Part shown: piece after piece, positions 22,041 through 34,228 of the stretch | Layout: each line of letters starts with the position of its first letter | Numbering within the stretch: position 1 is the stretch's first letter | Assembly (NCBI GenBank): GCA_030761205.1 | Contig: JAULJL010000024.1 | Coordinates: 14,311,122 to 14,375,121, forward strand | Direction: 5' to 3' | Source of the DNA: Fremontodendron californicum | Taxonomy: Eukaryota; Streptophyta; Magnoliopsida; Malvales; Malvaceae | DNA length: 64,000 bases | Program-made: the position numbers and the translations under genes | Notes under the pieces: model-generated | The model's database searches: none | What the model saw: the letters and a program-made list of their open reading frames with translations, nothing else | What the model was told of the DNA's origin: nothing

Positions 22041-24929
22041 TTGATTTGGAGCTTGTTTAAAAAATGGTAAAATGTAGGGGCATAAAAGGGCATTTTGGGA
22101 AGAAAAAATCCAAATAAATAGCAAACGGACTCGGATAATTTTGAAAACTTCCAGAATTCAATATTTTATTATTTTGGAAGTATTAAAAAAAGAAAAATTG
22201 AATTTGGAGTCCGTTTGATATTTATTTGCATCCGCGGGGCAAAATGGTCATTTCATCCAAGCAACCGAAAAGGGCTTCTTTGGGCCTTTCAAAAAATCAG
22301 AGTTGGGCTGGAAAAGAGAAGTGCTGGCCTGCCCAAGCCCAAAGGAAGGAGGAAGCTTCTAATTTTTCAATCAAATGGCTAAAAATCAAGAGTTAGTTAG
22401 AGATTCTCTTTGATCAAGCCATGGTGATTAAGCCTCATACGCTAAGAAAGATGTCAACATTATTCTTGGACAGCTGTAATTTGAGAGAGCTGAGATGCTA
22501 ATCTAAAGGTGGTAATTTCATGATTTTTCGTCTTGAATTATTGGCCATTTGATGGAAAATTGGTTACAAAAAAATGACAACATCCTTTAGCCAATATAGG
22601 GGGTATTCGGCCAGCAGGTTTGGGGGGGCGGAATTGGATTTTTTCATTCTCATTTTGGCTGAGTTCTTTGAGTTTTTACTAGTTTTTCTCTTCTTGGTTG
22701 AGAGCAAAAAAGAAAAGTTTAGAAAAAAAAGAAAAGTTAGAAGAGAAAAGCTTGAAATATTAGCTTCTTGAGGTTGCTCTTGAGCACCAACTCTTGCACT
22801 TTCTTCATTTTCTATTCTTGTTTTTGCTATTTTGATCTCTACTTGGTGAGTTTCCATTTTAAAATAATGTTTTTTTATTGTTCTTTTAAGTTCTTACTTC
22901 ATCTCTTTCTTAAGTATATTTTTTACATTTTATTTTTACAATAAACTCCCCATGGCCAAATGGCCTACATTATTTATTTTAAGTTGCTGTTTTGATTTAT
23001 TTTACCATATTGTTTATGTTATTTTCTTTGATATTGATGTTTTAAATGTTATGTTACTTCATATTCTTGAGTTATATTTTAATTTGGTTGCTTTGTTGTT
23101 GCCATTTATGTTTTAAATATCATGTTTTTGCATTTTTAATTTCCTGTTTTCATGTTGTTTAAATTTGAGCATGTTTTAGATTTAGTATATCAAGTGTTTG
23201 TGAAAATGTTTGTGTGGTCTTTGCATGATTTTTATTTTATATCTTAGTTGAGCATGTTTTAGATTTAGTATATTAAGTGTTTGTGAAAATGCTTGTGTGA
23301 TTTTTTGCATGATTTAAGTGTTATATTTTAGTTGAGCATGTTAGTATACCAAGTGTTTGTGAAAATGCCATGCTTGTTGGAGCTTGAGGCCATTTGGCTA
23401 TTTCATGTGTTTTGCATTGTGTGATAGCATTTTTGTCATGTTAGTTGGTAGGTTTTTGCATTTGCATGTCATTTGACTTAGTTTTTCATGCTAGTATGCC
23501 AAGTGTTTGTGAAAATGCCATGTTTGCTTGTTACACTATCCATTCGGCCCTCTTGAAATTTTTGCATTTTTTGTGCATTCTTGCCATGTTAGTTGATAGG
23601 TTAGCATTTTCATGATATTTGATTGAGTTTTTGGATTAAGCATGCTTTGTGTTTGTGAAAATGCCATGCATATTTTAGTTATTAAGCTAGGTTTATTTGC
23701 CATGCATGTTCATGCATTTTAGGTCTAGGTTGCATTAAATGCCATACAAGTTCATTTAGGTCTAGGTCACTTTATGAATGCCATGCATTTTTTCATGACA
23801 TTTAGGTTTAAATCCATGCATTTCATGCATTATGTTTGCTGTATTGTTTCATGCATTTCATGTTCATGCCACTTGAATAATGACTTGAGCCAATTAATGG
23901 TTCAAAGTCATGCTCTCTTTAGCACACTTGTGGAAAATTAAGTTTGTCAAATTGATTATTCTACCTTTGTGATTTTTTTTACTTAGTCAATTTTTATCTA
24001 ACTTTCAAAAAGTCCTAGCTACTGTTTGTAAGTCATTTTATGAGTTTCAAATATTTTTACTTTGATTTTTAAATGATTTTATCAAAGGCAAAAATGTGTT
24101 TTGGCAAAGCAGTTTTTTTTCACACAAAACTCGTACATCTCTGATTTTTCTGGGAATTCATCTTTAATCAGAAAATTAAGCCGATTTTTTCCTTGTATTT
24201 TTACATGTCCTAAGTCTCTAGTATTTTTTTCAGAATTTTTTGAAGTTTTAAAAATAGGATAAAAAATCGTGGCTTAAAACTGGACAGTGGAGTCAGAATT
24301 GAATTTAAAGAAAAATCATTTTTCTGTTTTGGTTAAGTTACTTAGAGTGGGCTGATTAGGAGGGTTAGCTACTGACTTAAGGTAGTTTCTAAGCCTTTTT
24401 AAACTCTAAAAATGGTTTTTCAAGTCTCGGGTTAAGGGTAGTCAAGTCCAAATTTTTTAACTTAGGAAATTAGAGCCATTTAAAAAAAAATTTAGCCCAG
24501 TTTTTATTTTTTAATTCAAGCTTTTCAAAATTGTTTTCAAACAATCACAAAGTATTTTGGTTTTAGAATATTTAATTTGACATATTTTCCTAAGGTAGCC
24601 GGATATGTTTTTAGATATACGGATTTCCTCAATTAAAGGAAAAAATACATTTCATGCATTGCATTTTTCATATTCATGCATTTTATATAATATGTGATTC
24701 TTGCTATAATAATTTCTATGATATTGTTATTATTTTGATTTATATTATTTCATATTATATGGTTTATCATATGGTTTTGAATATTTCATGATATCCTATG
24801 CTTTTATTTAGCATATACTATGTTCATGCATTATTATTTTTATATTCATGCATATTATATGATAGCATTATTTTATTCCATTTCATTTAAATTATATGCC
24901 ATATCATTCATATTTGTCATGTAATTTAA

Positions 24930-25190
24930 ATTATTTCATTTCATTTAGGATATGTTATGTCATCTAGAATATTTTATTTCATTTAGATTATATCATATGA
25001 CTTAGGATATTGCATTTCATGTATAATATATTAAATTACCTAGGTCATTATATTTCATATAGAATATGTTATGTCATCTAGGTCATTTCATTTCATTTAG
25101 AATATATCATATAACTTAGAATATTTTATTTCATTTAGAATATGCTAAGGTATTCAAATCATGTCATATCATTTAGGCTGCATTATATTA
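24930..25190 (+). repeat. CATTTCATTTAGAATAT-type short repeats in Ogre LTR
   Basis: Degenerate 24-36-bp repeats around CATTTCATTTAGAATATATC and TATGTCATCTAGG. Copies are present in the other LTR (39660-39910) and, expanded, in Ogre-2 (57486-57770). Confidence 0.8.
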
Positions 25191-25942
25191 TTTAGATTTT
25201 GCTATGTCATTTTATTTATGTCATGCATATACATATTCATTTCTTTTAAATGTTTTCAAAAAAGATAATGGTTTTCAATAAAATAAAGATATTCCCGAGT
25301 TAAAATAATTCATGAGTTCTCTGCCGGGTTTGCTGGGGAGGATATCATCAATTATTATTAATAACGGAATATCTTCTTTAAAAAGAGAATGATTCGGAAA
25401 GTTTTCCAAAACTAATAAAATTTTCTATATTTTGCCACGTTTGTTGGGGAATATAGGAAAATTTTGAATTTATAAATTCCGAATCATTTTCAACTAAATT
25501 GAATTATTTTTCTTTAAATTGGGAATTAACTAGAAATACTAAATTTAAAACCAACTTTTTTTTACCGAGACTTGAGATAACACACGATTAATAAGGTACC
25601 AAATTATACGGGCGTTGTGGGGGTGCTAATCCTTCCCCACACGTAACCGACTCCCAAACCTGCTTCTTTGATTCCTCTGGTTTAAAACGCAGACTTGAAA
25701 TTGGTTTTTAAAATGTTTTAATTAATTTTTAAAATATTTTTATAAAATCGGTTTTAATAGGTGGCCGATCACACCTAGCTAAAAAAGATTGGTGGCGACT
25801 CCATGTCTTTTTTAAGATCATTTTCAAAACCTTCATTTTTCTAGAGGAATTAAGTCGATTTTTCCTCGGTTTTTTTAATGTCACGCTTAACGAATAATAA
25901 AGTCTTGCGATGAGACTCGTTATTTTTTAGGTTGCGACAGCT

Positions 25943-25960
25943 TGGCGACTCCGCTGGGGA
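25943..25960 (+). other. Ogre-1 primer binding site (tRNA-Arg)
   Basis: TGGCGACTCCGCTGGGGA, three bases after the LTR end, is a perfect complement of the last 18 bases (with CCA) of plant tRNA-Arg(ACG) as I know it. Confidence 0.9.
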
Positions 25961-27484
25961 CAATTAGAGAGTCAGGCCTAGAATTAGTCGGGTGTTATCA
26001 AAGTCTCGGTTTTGTTGGTTTAATTGGTATTTAATTTTAATTCCCACCTTTTTTTTGAATAAGGAGAATTTTGAAAATAATAAAATGTTTTTAAATATCT
26101 TCATTCTCATGTGCATGCATTTTATTATTGTTCTCTAGTTATTTAAGGTTGTATATTATAATTGCTTGTTGGTTAATGCGTTACACTATTCTTGAATGTT
26201 TTAATTGCTAGGGCATTTAGAATAAGGTTTGTAGAATAGGTGGTGAAAGGTTTGTTGTTCCTCCTCACACACTACACGTGCATTTGCATATCATGAATCC
26301 TATACCCGGGTTCTGTCCTTTTAGGTGGGAGCAAAGTAACTAAGCCTTCGTGATTAACAATCCGCATGGGCTAGTGAAACACTTCCGGAGTACTAAATTA
26401 CCTAAGCCTTCGTGATTAACAATCCGCATGGGCTAGGGAAATAGACTCTAACGAATTGAACCCACTTTTATCGGGGTGCCTTACTAGCCTTCACCGGCAA
26501 CAGTGAGGAGCAATTCGGGGCCTTTAGATCCGATTCACCCTCATATAGTGAACCTAGGCGAAGCCATGCCAAATTTCCGTTAGATATACCGAAAATAGGA
26601 ACACATGGAGGGACATTTCTAAACCTTTTGTTACCTATTTTACACTCTGAATAAGTTTTGTAGATCGGGCAACGATGTACGTACATCGCCCGTAATAAAT
26701 GTGTTAATTCGTCCTAAAGGCATCGTGATGCCTAAATAAGCAGATATTGTTGGGGCAGATGTTCATTAGCTGTTTTAAAAAAAAAAACCCCTTTTCAAGC
26801 ATTTTTGCATTTTGCACATTTCATGCATAGAGCATGTACATTTTTGGTTGTATTATTGATCTCATTCTTTGTAATAAACAGTTGGTAATTTCATTTGATG
26901 ATTTCATAAAACCGGTAGTGTTGCATGAACATTTGAACATTGTACCATAGTAAGATCCACTACCCCGAAATTCTTTTCAAAATAATATGATTGGTTTTTT
27001 TTCATAGAAAAAAAACATGTTTCAAAAAGTCATAAATTTAGAGGCAAATCTTGTATAATGAGATTTTTTTTGAATAATCAAGATTTAGGTCCCACCAATT
27101 TCGTGTAATCATTGGTTAATTTATTTGTATCATTTTGACATCATGTCACAGTCCTAACATGCATGGTTCTTCATTGTAGAATACATTTGTACTTACCTTT
27201 GTATTAATTCATTTATTCTCCGCATGTATTCATTTTGACATCATAACATGCATGGTCATTCGTTGTAGAATACATACATGGTCATTATTTGCATATACTT
27301 GTGCATCAATTCATTCATTTTTTTAAAATGCATCATGTTGACATTAGATTGCATCCATAGCATACATAGTCATCATTATTTCTCTGTATATGTTCATGCA
27401 TTAATCATCAGTATATTCATGCACATAGGAATAGAGTATGTACATTCATAATTATATTCTTAATCTCATGACATTTTCATTTGC
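25961..27484 (+). other. Ogre-1 leader region, non-coding
   Basis: The untranslated leader is shared with Ogre-2 (58557-59640). A 33-base block AAGCCTTCGTGATTAACAAT.. occurs twice with 62-base spacing (26342, 26404); the same doubling is found in Ogre-2 (58927, 58989). The part 27120-27480 holds loose ~110-bp repeats with ACATGCATGGTCAT and TTCATGCATTAATC. No coding region is supported here; the minus frame at 26468-26686 is chance. Confidence 0.75.
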
Positions 27485-28419
27485 ATGAAAGGGGTTCGAG
27501 ATATGAGGAATGAATCGGAGGAACGATTGGGTGCTTTGGAACGCAACCAAGATGAATGTAGACATGAAATCCGAGAGGTGAAGGAACAGTTGGCCAAATT
27601 GCTGAAAATGGTTGAGGATATGGTAAAAGTAAAATGGAACTTTCTAAGGGCTCTGCATCGCCTTCGGATCAACCAAAACCATTAGGTCCAGAACATACAA
27701 TCCTTGCTGGATCCTGCACTTTTCAATGCTACAAAGGTTGCAATCCTGATGAAATTGTGGACAAAATCATGAAAATTATTAAACCTGAGAGCCCGATACC
27801 AAAGATAGAAACCTCGGATCCTGTACCATACCTGCAAACTGTTCTAGGTCCAAACCAATATCCCCACCCTACTATGGTCCAATCGTCTATTGGGATAACC
27901 ACTACGGGATTCCTGAATCCCACTCCATCACCAACAACTGCCAGTTCATACTATTTCCCTCATCAATTACCTTATCCAGTATCTGGGATAGGAACCTCGA
28001 GCTATGTACAACCTCTAACGGCCCTGTGTCCAAATCCATACCCTTACCATGCTGTTCAGCCACATCTCCATGTAAAAACTCCAGTTCGGACCTTAGTGCC
28101 ACCACCAAGTGCCCTAACTCCTAGGTTCAGTGTGACTAAGAAACGACAAATGCATTTTGATCCCATTCCAATCAGCTACCAAGAGCTCCTCCCTATACTG
28201 ATCCAAAATCACATGGTTGCCTGTATCCCATCGAAACCCCTATTACCACCATATCCAAATCGGTATAATCCAAATGCAAGATGTGATTATCACTGTGGAA
28301 TTGTTGGCCATAGCATTGAAGACTGTATGGCCTTCAAAAAGAAAGTGCAAACTCTTATAGATGCCAAGTGGTTGGATCCAACGACACTGATTGATAGAGG
28401 GCTGGGAAAGCGTCACTAG
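27485..28419 (+). pseudogene. Ogre-1 first gag-like ORF (core missing, frameshifted)
   Basis: Two overlapping frames (27485-27685 and 27634-28419) together read as a gag-like protein. It starts with a coiled coil (ESEERLGALERNQ, KEQLAKLLKMVEDM), then shifts frame near 27634 into SKGSASPSDQPKPL. A long proline- and tyrosine-rich segment follows, then DPIPISYQELLPILIQNH and a knuckle-like CDYHCGIVGHSIEDC near the end (about 28280-28325). That C-terminal part is clearly related to the end of the second gag (29288-30736). The Retrotrans_gag core present in the second ORF is not seen. The second frame is open for 261 codons. Its function, if any, is unknown. Confidence 0.7.
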
Positions 28420-29287
28420 GATTGGGAGATTTACAGCATTGAGGTGGAAAGACTTTGGTCTTATATGATGTAATAGGATTTCACTTATTCAGTAGCCGGC
28501 TCTTATAGCCTTAGGATGCTAGGAAGAATAAAGTGCTTGTAAAAACAGTTTTAACCACTGTTCAAATTTTGTAAAACATGGTTTATACCATTGTGAATGT
28601 TGATATGGGAATGAATTGATTATGTTTCAAATTTATGCGAGGTTGATGATTAAGTTCCTCCGATTCTTATTTCCTCCGTGATATCTTCCCCTTTTGCATT
28701 TTGCATCCGATCAATTATTGGTCATACCATACATTCATACATGTATCATGTAAGCATCAGATTGCATTTATGCATTCGTAATCAGCATGATTTTTCTGTA
28801 TATATCCATGCATTAATTTGCTTATTACATACATCATGATTAGCATTAGGTCACATTCATGACACACATGGTTAGCATGATTTTCTTTTTGTATATACTC
28901 TGTATCAATCATTCATTGTTTGCATGTATCATAATTGACACCGTGTTGCATTCATAGGATATATGAACATTCATTGGGAAATATGCTAAAATGCACATGA
29001 TCAGTCATTGCATATATCCATGTGTTGATTTGTTTATTCTTTGTTTGCAACATGTTGGCATTGTGATTGCATTTATTACATATATGGTCAGCATGTTTCC
29101 ATTGTACATGTCCATACATCATATTGTTTAGGCTTCATATGCATCAAATGACAATCATGGCTCATTCATCATGACATACATTTGGGGAAAATAAAATAGA
29201 AGTTGGTTTGGCTTTAGGAGTCTTTGAAAGAATTTCCATTTCAAATCAGAAGAAGTACTGAGTACACTTTTAATACAGGCTGGTGCT
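28420..29287 (+). other. Ogre-1 spacer with loose ~110-bp repeats
   Basis: Non-coding. From about 28700 to 29140, diverged repeats carry CATGATTAGCATTAGGTCACATT, GTATATACTCTGTATCAAT and TTTGCATGTATCAT in the same order as 27120-27480. The spacer before each gag-like frame is therefore of the same type. Confidence 0.6.
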
Positions 29288-30736
29288 ATGGAGGATGAAC
29301 AAGTTGCCCGAATGGAAAAAATGGAAAGGGAACAGAGAGAATTGCGAGAACAGCTAGCAAAGTCTCAAGCAGAATCTAAGGATCAGATGACTAAATTGAT
29401 GGAGCTAATGTCTGCCGTAATAAAGGGAAAAGGATACACAGAAAACTTTGTCGCCAGGAAAGGGTTAGAGGCACAAAAAAGTCAGAATGAGGTCGTAATG
29501 ATTGATGCCCAGAACACAGTCAATGTCCTAAACTCAGATGATCCAGTTGAACAGGCAAAGTTGAAAATGGTTGCAGTAAATGAGATTGAGTTGGCAGATT
29601 CCCAAGGGAAATATCAGTTGTTAGATGAAAGGCTCCGGGCAGTAGAAAGTACAGATGTATTTGGAAGTTTAGATGCGAAAGAACGATGTTTGGTCTTCGA
29701 TTTAGTCTTTCCTCCAAAGTTCAAGATCCCTGACTTTGTGAAATATGACGGGACGACTGATCTATCAGCCCACATCAATATGTTCTGTCGGAAGATGACA
29801 AGTCATATAGATAATGATAAGCTTTTGATTCACTGCTTTCAGGATAGCCTCATCGGATCTGCAATTAGGTGGTATAGTCAGTTGAGCAAGGATCAAATTC
29901 GTTCTTGGAATGACCTGGCTAGGGTTTTTCTAAACCAGTACAAGCATATGACCGACATGGCGCCTGACTGTCTCACCTTGCAAAATATGAAGAAAAGAGC
30001 TACTGAGAGCTTCAAAGAATATGCGCAACGGTGGATGAGCCTGGCCGTCCAAGTACAACCGCCCTTAACTCAGAAGGAAACCACTGTAATTTTTATGGAT
30101 ACACTGCAGGCCCCGTACTATGGTATACTTGTCGGCAACACCACGAAGAATTTTTCGGATATGGTAATTTCAGGGGAGATGATTGAGAATGCTATCAAAG
30201 ATGGGAAAATTGAAGGAGAAAGAACATCCAATACCAAGGGAAAAGGGGCATCTGAAAAGAAAAAGGAAGATACCCAAGTCGTGGAAGGCTTTGCCCCACC
30301 TCTCCAATTCTCCTCGTATCAGCCATTTTTCTCTACCCTGAACAATGTCTCCCAAGGTTTTTATCCCTACCAACCAATAACTGCAACTACACCAGAATTT
30401 ACATCTGTCTATCAATCGAACACCCTTGGGAATAATCGAAGGGGGAATAAAAAGCGAAAAATAAATCAGGTTGACCCGATTCCTGTGACATACAGTGAGC
30501 TACTACCTCAACTCATCCAGAATCACCTTGTAACACCCATGCAATTAGAACTTTTGAAGCCCCCTTATCCGAGCTGGTATGATGCTAATGAGTGTTGTGG
30601 GTACCATTTTGGCAATCAAGGTCACTCAACAGAGAACTGCCTCGCTTTGAAGTACAAGATCAGAGATCTCATCAAGATTCGTTCGATAAGTTTTGAAGAG
30701 GGGGAAGCCAAGTGTCATAAGAAACATTGTGCATGA
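29288..30736 (+). CDS. Ogre-1 Gag, 482 aa, intact frame
   Basis: Structural protein that would assemble particles around element RNA in the cytoplasm. Residues 1-45 form a charged coiled coil (KMEREQRELREQLAKSQ). Residues about 145-250 are the Retrotrans_gag core (PPKFKIPDFVKYDGTTD, SLIGSAIRWYSQL, FLNQYKHMTDMAPD, FKEYAQRWMSLA). A basic linker follows at 310-400. The C-terminus carries DPIPVTYSELLPQLIQNHLV and a knuckle-like CGYHFGNQGHSTENC (about 437-451). The start ATG at 29288 opens the coiled coil and no upstream in-frame extension was evident. It is the longest intact frame in the window. No protease or pol follows: 30737-35517 is non-coding. Such a gag-only element would depend on pol from relatives. 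Confidence 0.85.
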   Translation: MEDEQVARMEKMEREQRELREQLAKSQAESKDQMTKLMELMSAVIKGKGYTENFVARKGLEAQKSQNEVVMIDAQNTVNVLNSDDPVEQAKLKMVAVNEIELADSQGKYQLLDERLRAVESTDVFGSLDAKERCLVFDLVFPPKFKIPDFVKYDGTTDLSAHINMFCRKMTSHIDNDKLLIHCFQDSLIGSAIRWYSQLSKDQIRSWNDLARVFLNQYKHMTDMAPDCLTLQNMKKRATESFKEYAQRWMSLAVQVQPPLTQKETTVIFMDTLQAPYYGILVGNTTKNFSDMVISGEMIENAIKDGKIEGERTSNTKGKGASEKKKEDTQVVEGFAPPLQFSSYQPFFSTLNNVSQGFYPYQPITATTPEFTSVYQSNTLGNNRRGNKKRKINQVDPIPVTYSELLPQLIQNHLVTPMQLELLKPPYPSWYDANECCGYHFGNQGHSTENCLALKYKIRDLIKIRSISFEEGEAKCHKKHCA

Positions 30737-33150
30737 TTATATTAGGTTTTTGACGCATGTAGTTCTATACACTGTGATGATGAAAGCACTTGTCTCATGT
30801 TAACATCTACATGAATTAAATGAATTTTGAATTTTAAATGCTTTGTGTTTGTTGTGTTTTAACAATAACTTGAATTTGCAAAAACAAGCATTAAGGAATT
30901 TTAATAATGGATAGTCTCAAGAAGATTGATGATCTGTGTTACAAATGACCCAATACCTTTTCCCCTCTCTTTAGGTTTTCCTAAGTCTAAATCTCTTAAA
31001 CCAAGAACACTTGAAAGACTTAATGCTTCAAGGAATATGAATGATTTGACTTCATAAAACTATTGTCATCACGAAATAAGCAAAGATGTAGATCTTAGTC
31101 TAGGCTATGAACAAAGTAGCGAACTTTTTGAAAATTTTCAAATTCCTTGAAATTCAAACAAATGAGACATTCTTTCAAAAATCTAGATTTTGATAATTTG
31201 GTGTGTGTCAAGATTGTGCTAAAACCATTCATGACTTGTTCCAATGACCATAAAACTTCAAATACCCAAACATCACTTCATGATTAATACCTTGGAGCAC
31301 AATGATCAAACTAGATTATCCTTTGTCCCAGAGAAAAATCGTTTTTGGATCATATTTTTCTTATCTCTTCAAAGAACTCAGATTTGAAATTCAGTCTTTT
31401 CAGTACAGACCTAGACTTCCTATGTTCCTCGTTGATACAAATTCTCATGGTTAATCAAATTGTGGCATCATATATGGAAATGATGGATACATGGTGAATA
31501 AGGATGGACTAATGCATGAATCATTAGGGCATGCAATGAAAAAAGATAAAGAAAATTTGTGATATTATGCATATGAGAATTCAGATAATTCCAAAGTGCA
31601 AAATGAAATTCTGAATATCTATTTCCCCTGGGGATTGCTTTTCAATGAGAATATTCGTGCTTGACATGAGAAATGGTCATTTTTCATATCCCTTTCACAA
31701 GAAAAAGTTTATTATCCATAGTTACCCCTTTTGAGCCAAAATAATTCTTTCTTCTTTGAACCCTGATCAAGGATTACCCTCTACACCGGGGGGCAAATGC
31801 GAGGAAAGATCTTTTTAAAGATCATTGAGAAATGAGTCCTAGCTCAAGGACAGATATAAAGAAAATGGAACCCTGAATAAATACAGGCGCACTCTATCAA
31901 AGAAAAGAGAAGAGGAAAAGATGGTGAAATGAAAGCCAAGAAAAACAAAAGAAAAAAAAAGTGTGGCAAATTGAAAGCCAAAAGCAAGGAAGAAAAAGAG
32001 CAAAGTCAAAAGGAAAGAAATGTCCAAGAAGGGACAAATGCTTCAAAGAGAATCCTCCTCAAGAAATGATCCTTGATCTGATTACCCTCAAACACATATT
32101 TTGGGCCTACTTATCCTTTCTTTCTGAACCTTGAGCCATGGCCTACATTACGTGCTTTAAAAGTCCATTTTGATCAAGCATGAATATTTAACTTGAAAAA
32201 GGTTTTTTTCTCAGATTTTATCCCATTTTATTGAATCATCATTTCATTAAGGAAGAATTTAGAATTCTCAAGTGTATGGTAGAACGGAAAGAAAAAAAAA
32301 GAAAAAGAAAATGGAAATGGAAAGAATGGGACTCTAGGGCGAAAACCCAAAAAATAGGCGGTCTAGAGTAAATTTGGAAATTTTCAATGCCATCTATGAT
32401 AGTGTCGATACCCCAAAAGAAAAGATCTTATTAAAGGAGTGGTCATCAAGGAACATCTAGGAATTCCTGAACCCCCAAATTGTCAGCTCTCATTCGGAGG
32501 ATTGTCTTCAAAAATTGAATCTTTTTTTCCTCCAAGATTAAACTTTCGATTTAAACATCCCGGCCAATCTTGACGCTTGTCAAAATGCCTTGATATGGAA
32601 ACTAAAAGAATGTTGAATTTGCTTGGTTCTCAATGAATTCATGATTTACAAAACCTGTTCCATTTGTGAGCCTAGAAGGGATATACATTTTTGTCATGAA
32701 GTTTTCCTGGAAAAGCCAGAATCTTGTTATACCAAGCCTTGCCAATCCCAGTTGGAAAAACTCAGATTGATACTTAGAGAAATTTCTAACAATGATCATT
32801 AGTCTTCAAAAGATTTATATATCACACATTGTGGGGTTAATATTTTTTGTTCAGAAGTTTTCAAAATGCGAAAATAAATAAAGAGATTTTTTTTTTGAAA
32901 TACCCATTTTGATGTTAACATAAGACAAGGATTTTTCTAACCCAAAGGTGTAGAACTGCCAGGATAGGTCTTGACTTCCAGATATGAGAAGAAGAAATAG
33001 AACCCGGTTCAGATCTCTGTTGATGAAAGTTTGAAAACTGTTGGGGCAAAGAGAATAGCCAAAATGAATTGAAGATATACTCTGATTTGAAGAGGAAAAA
33101 TGAATTTGAAAGGCTAAGCCAAAGTCTAGAAAAACAACCGGGGGCATTTG
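30737..33150 (+). other. Ogre-1 3' non-coding region
   Basis: No coding frame. The stretch 31550-32500 is similar to 61890-62650 of Ogre-2: shared ATATCTATTTCCCCTG, TTCATATCCCTTTCAC, CTACATTACGTGCTTTAAAA and the GAAAACCC..GGCG motif. This supports common descent. The A-rich tracts at 31900-32000 and 32285-32330 are simple sequence. Confidence 0.7.
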
Positions 33151-33545
33151 CATCACTCATGAGCAGTCATCTCTTTATCAAGCTTTTACATCTACACAGT
33201 GTCAGCAAGCATTTGCATCATTCATGGGTATTTGCATTGGCATTATTCCATAAGCATCTGCATTTTACCTTTACATTTACTTTCTTCATGGAATTCGCAT
33301 TTGTTTCATCTCAAGCAATTGCATCATTTCTAGAATCATTGCATTTTCATTATTGTGTGGTAATTGTAGTTACACCATTCATAAACCAGTTACATGAACA
33401 CAATTAGTAGGGGCATCTGCATCATGAAACATGGGCATCAATCCAGGCCATTTGCATTTGCACTAAGAAATATTTTACATTTGCACCATGAAGCATGAGC
33501 ACCTTGTTTAAAGACATGTGCATCTGCATCATTTCTCAAAGCTTC
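33150..33545 (+). repeat. CATTTGCATCA-rich region
   Basis: The words GCATTTGCATCA, CATCTGCATCAT and GCATTTGCATT recur at irregular 20-45-base spacing. Similar words return at 34045-34215, between the two larger arrays. Confidence 0.7.
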
Positions 33546-33567
33546 TGGTCGGGATATCCAGAATTTT

Positions 33568-34040
33568 ACAGTTTTAAAAGAACAAGTCTTCGGTGGTGAT
33601 AGTTGAAGCCTCTGGTGGAGATATCCAGGGTTTTATAATTTTGAAAAATGAAAAATCTTCTTCTGGAGGAGCTACCCAGAATTTTACAATGAGCAAACCT
33701 TTGGTGGTGATAGCCAAAGATTCTGGTGGGGATATCCAGAATTTTACAGTTTTAAAAGTGAACAAGTCTTCGGTGGTGATAGCTGAAGCCTCTTGTGGAG
33801 ATATCCAGGGTTTTATAATTTTGAAAATGAGAAATCTTCTTCTAGAGGAGTTACCCAGAATTTTACAATGAGCAAGTCTTTGGTGGTGATAGCCAAAGCT
33901 TCTGGTGGGGATATCCAGAATTTTACAGTTTTAAAAGTGAACAAGTCTTCGGTGGTGATAGCTGGAGCCTCTGGTGGAGATATCCAGGGTTTTATAATTT
34001 TGAAAAATGAAAAAAATCTTCTTTTGGAGGAGTTATCCAG
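33568..34040 (+). repeat. ~181-bp tandem array in Ogre-1 3' region
   Basis: Units contain AAGTCTTCGGTGGTGATAGC, GCCTCTGGTGGAGATATCCA, AATCTTCTT.., GAGGAG(C/T)TACCCAGAATTTTA and TTTGGTGGTGATAGCCAAAG. Unit starts are near 33583, 33764 and 33946. Within each unit the word GGTGGTGATAG recurs, so the array has a shorter internal period. Confidence 0.85.
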
Positions 34041-34228
34041 AATTTTATTCAACATGTGCATCTACATCAAGAAGCATTTGCATCAATCTAAGTTAGTTGA
34101 ATCTACATTAAGAAAATTTGCATCAAATCAAGTCATTTGCATCTATATCAAGAAGCGTTTGCATCAACAAAAGACATTTGCATTTGCATCACGAAGCATT
34201 TGCATTATCTCTTAAAGCTTTCAGGTAT

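Larger units (their letters stand above)
20813..25939 (+). repeat. Ogre-1 5' LTR
   Basis: TG...CA ends, aligned along its full length with 35531-40686. Contains a ~155-bp subrepeat near 21480-22040, a T-rich segment with repeated TGTTTGTGAAAATGC (about 23200-23660), and a CATTTCATTTAGAATAT array near 24930-25190. No gene. Confidence 0.93.

Noticed and set aside
22564..22857. 97-codon minus frame repeated at 37282-37602
   Set aside because: It lies in the Ogre LTR in both copies, has no domain, and its C-terminus differs because of small indels, so it is not under coding constraint.
33568..34215. Glycine/valine-rich frames in the ~181-bp array
   Set aside because: Open in both directions owing to the repeat; unit length is not maintained as a codon multiple across the array and no protein family fits.
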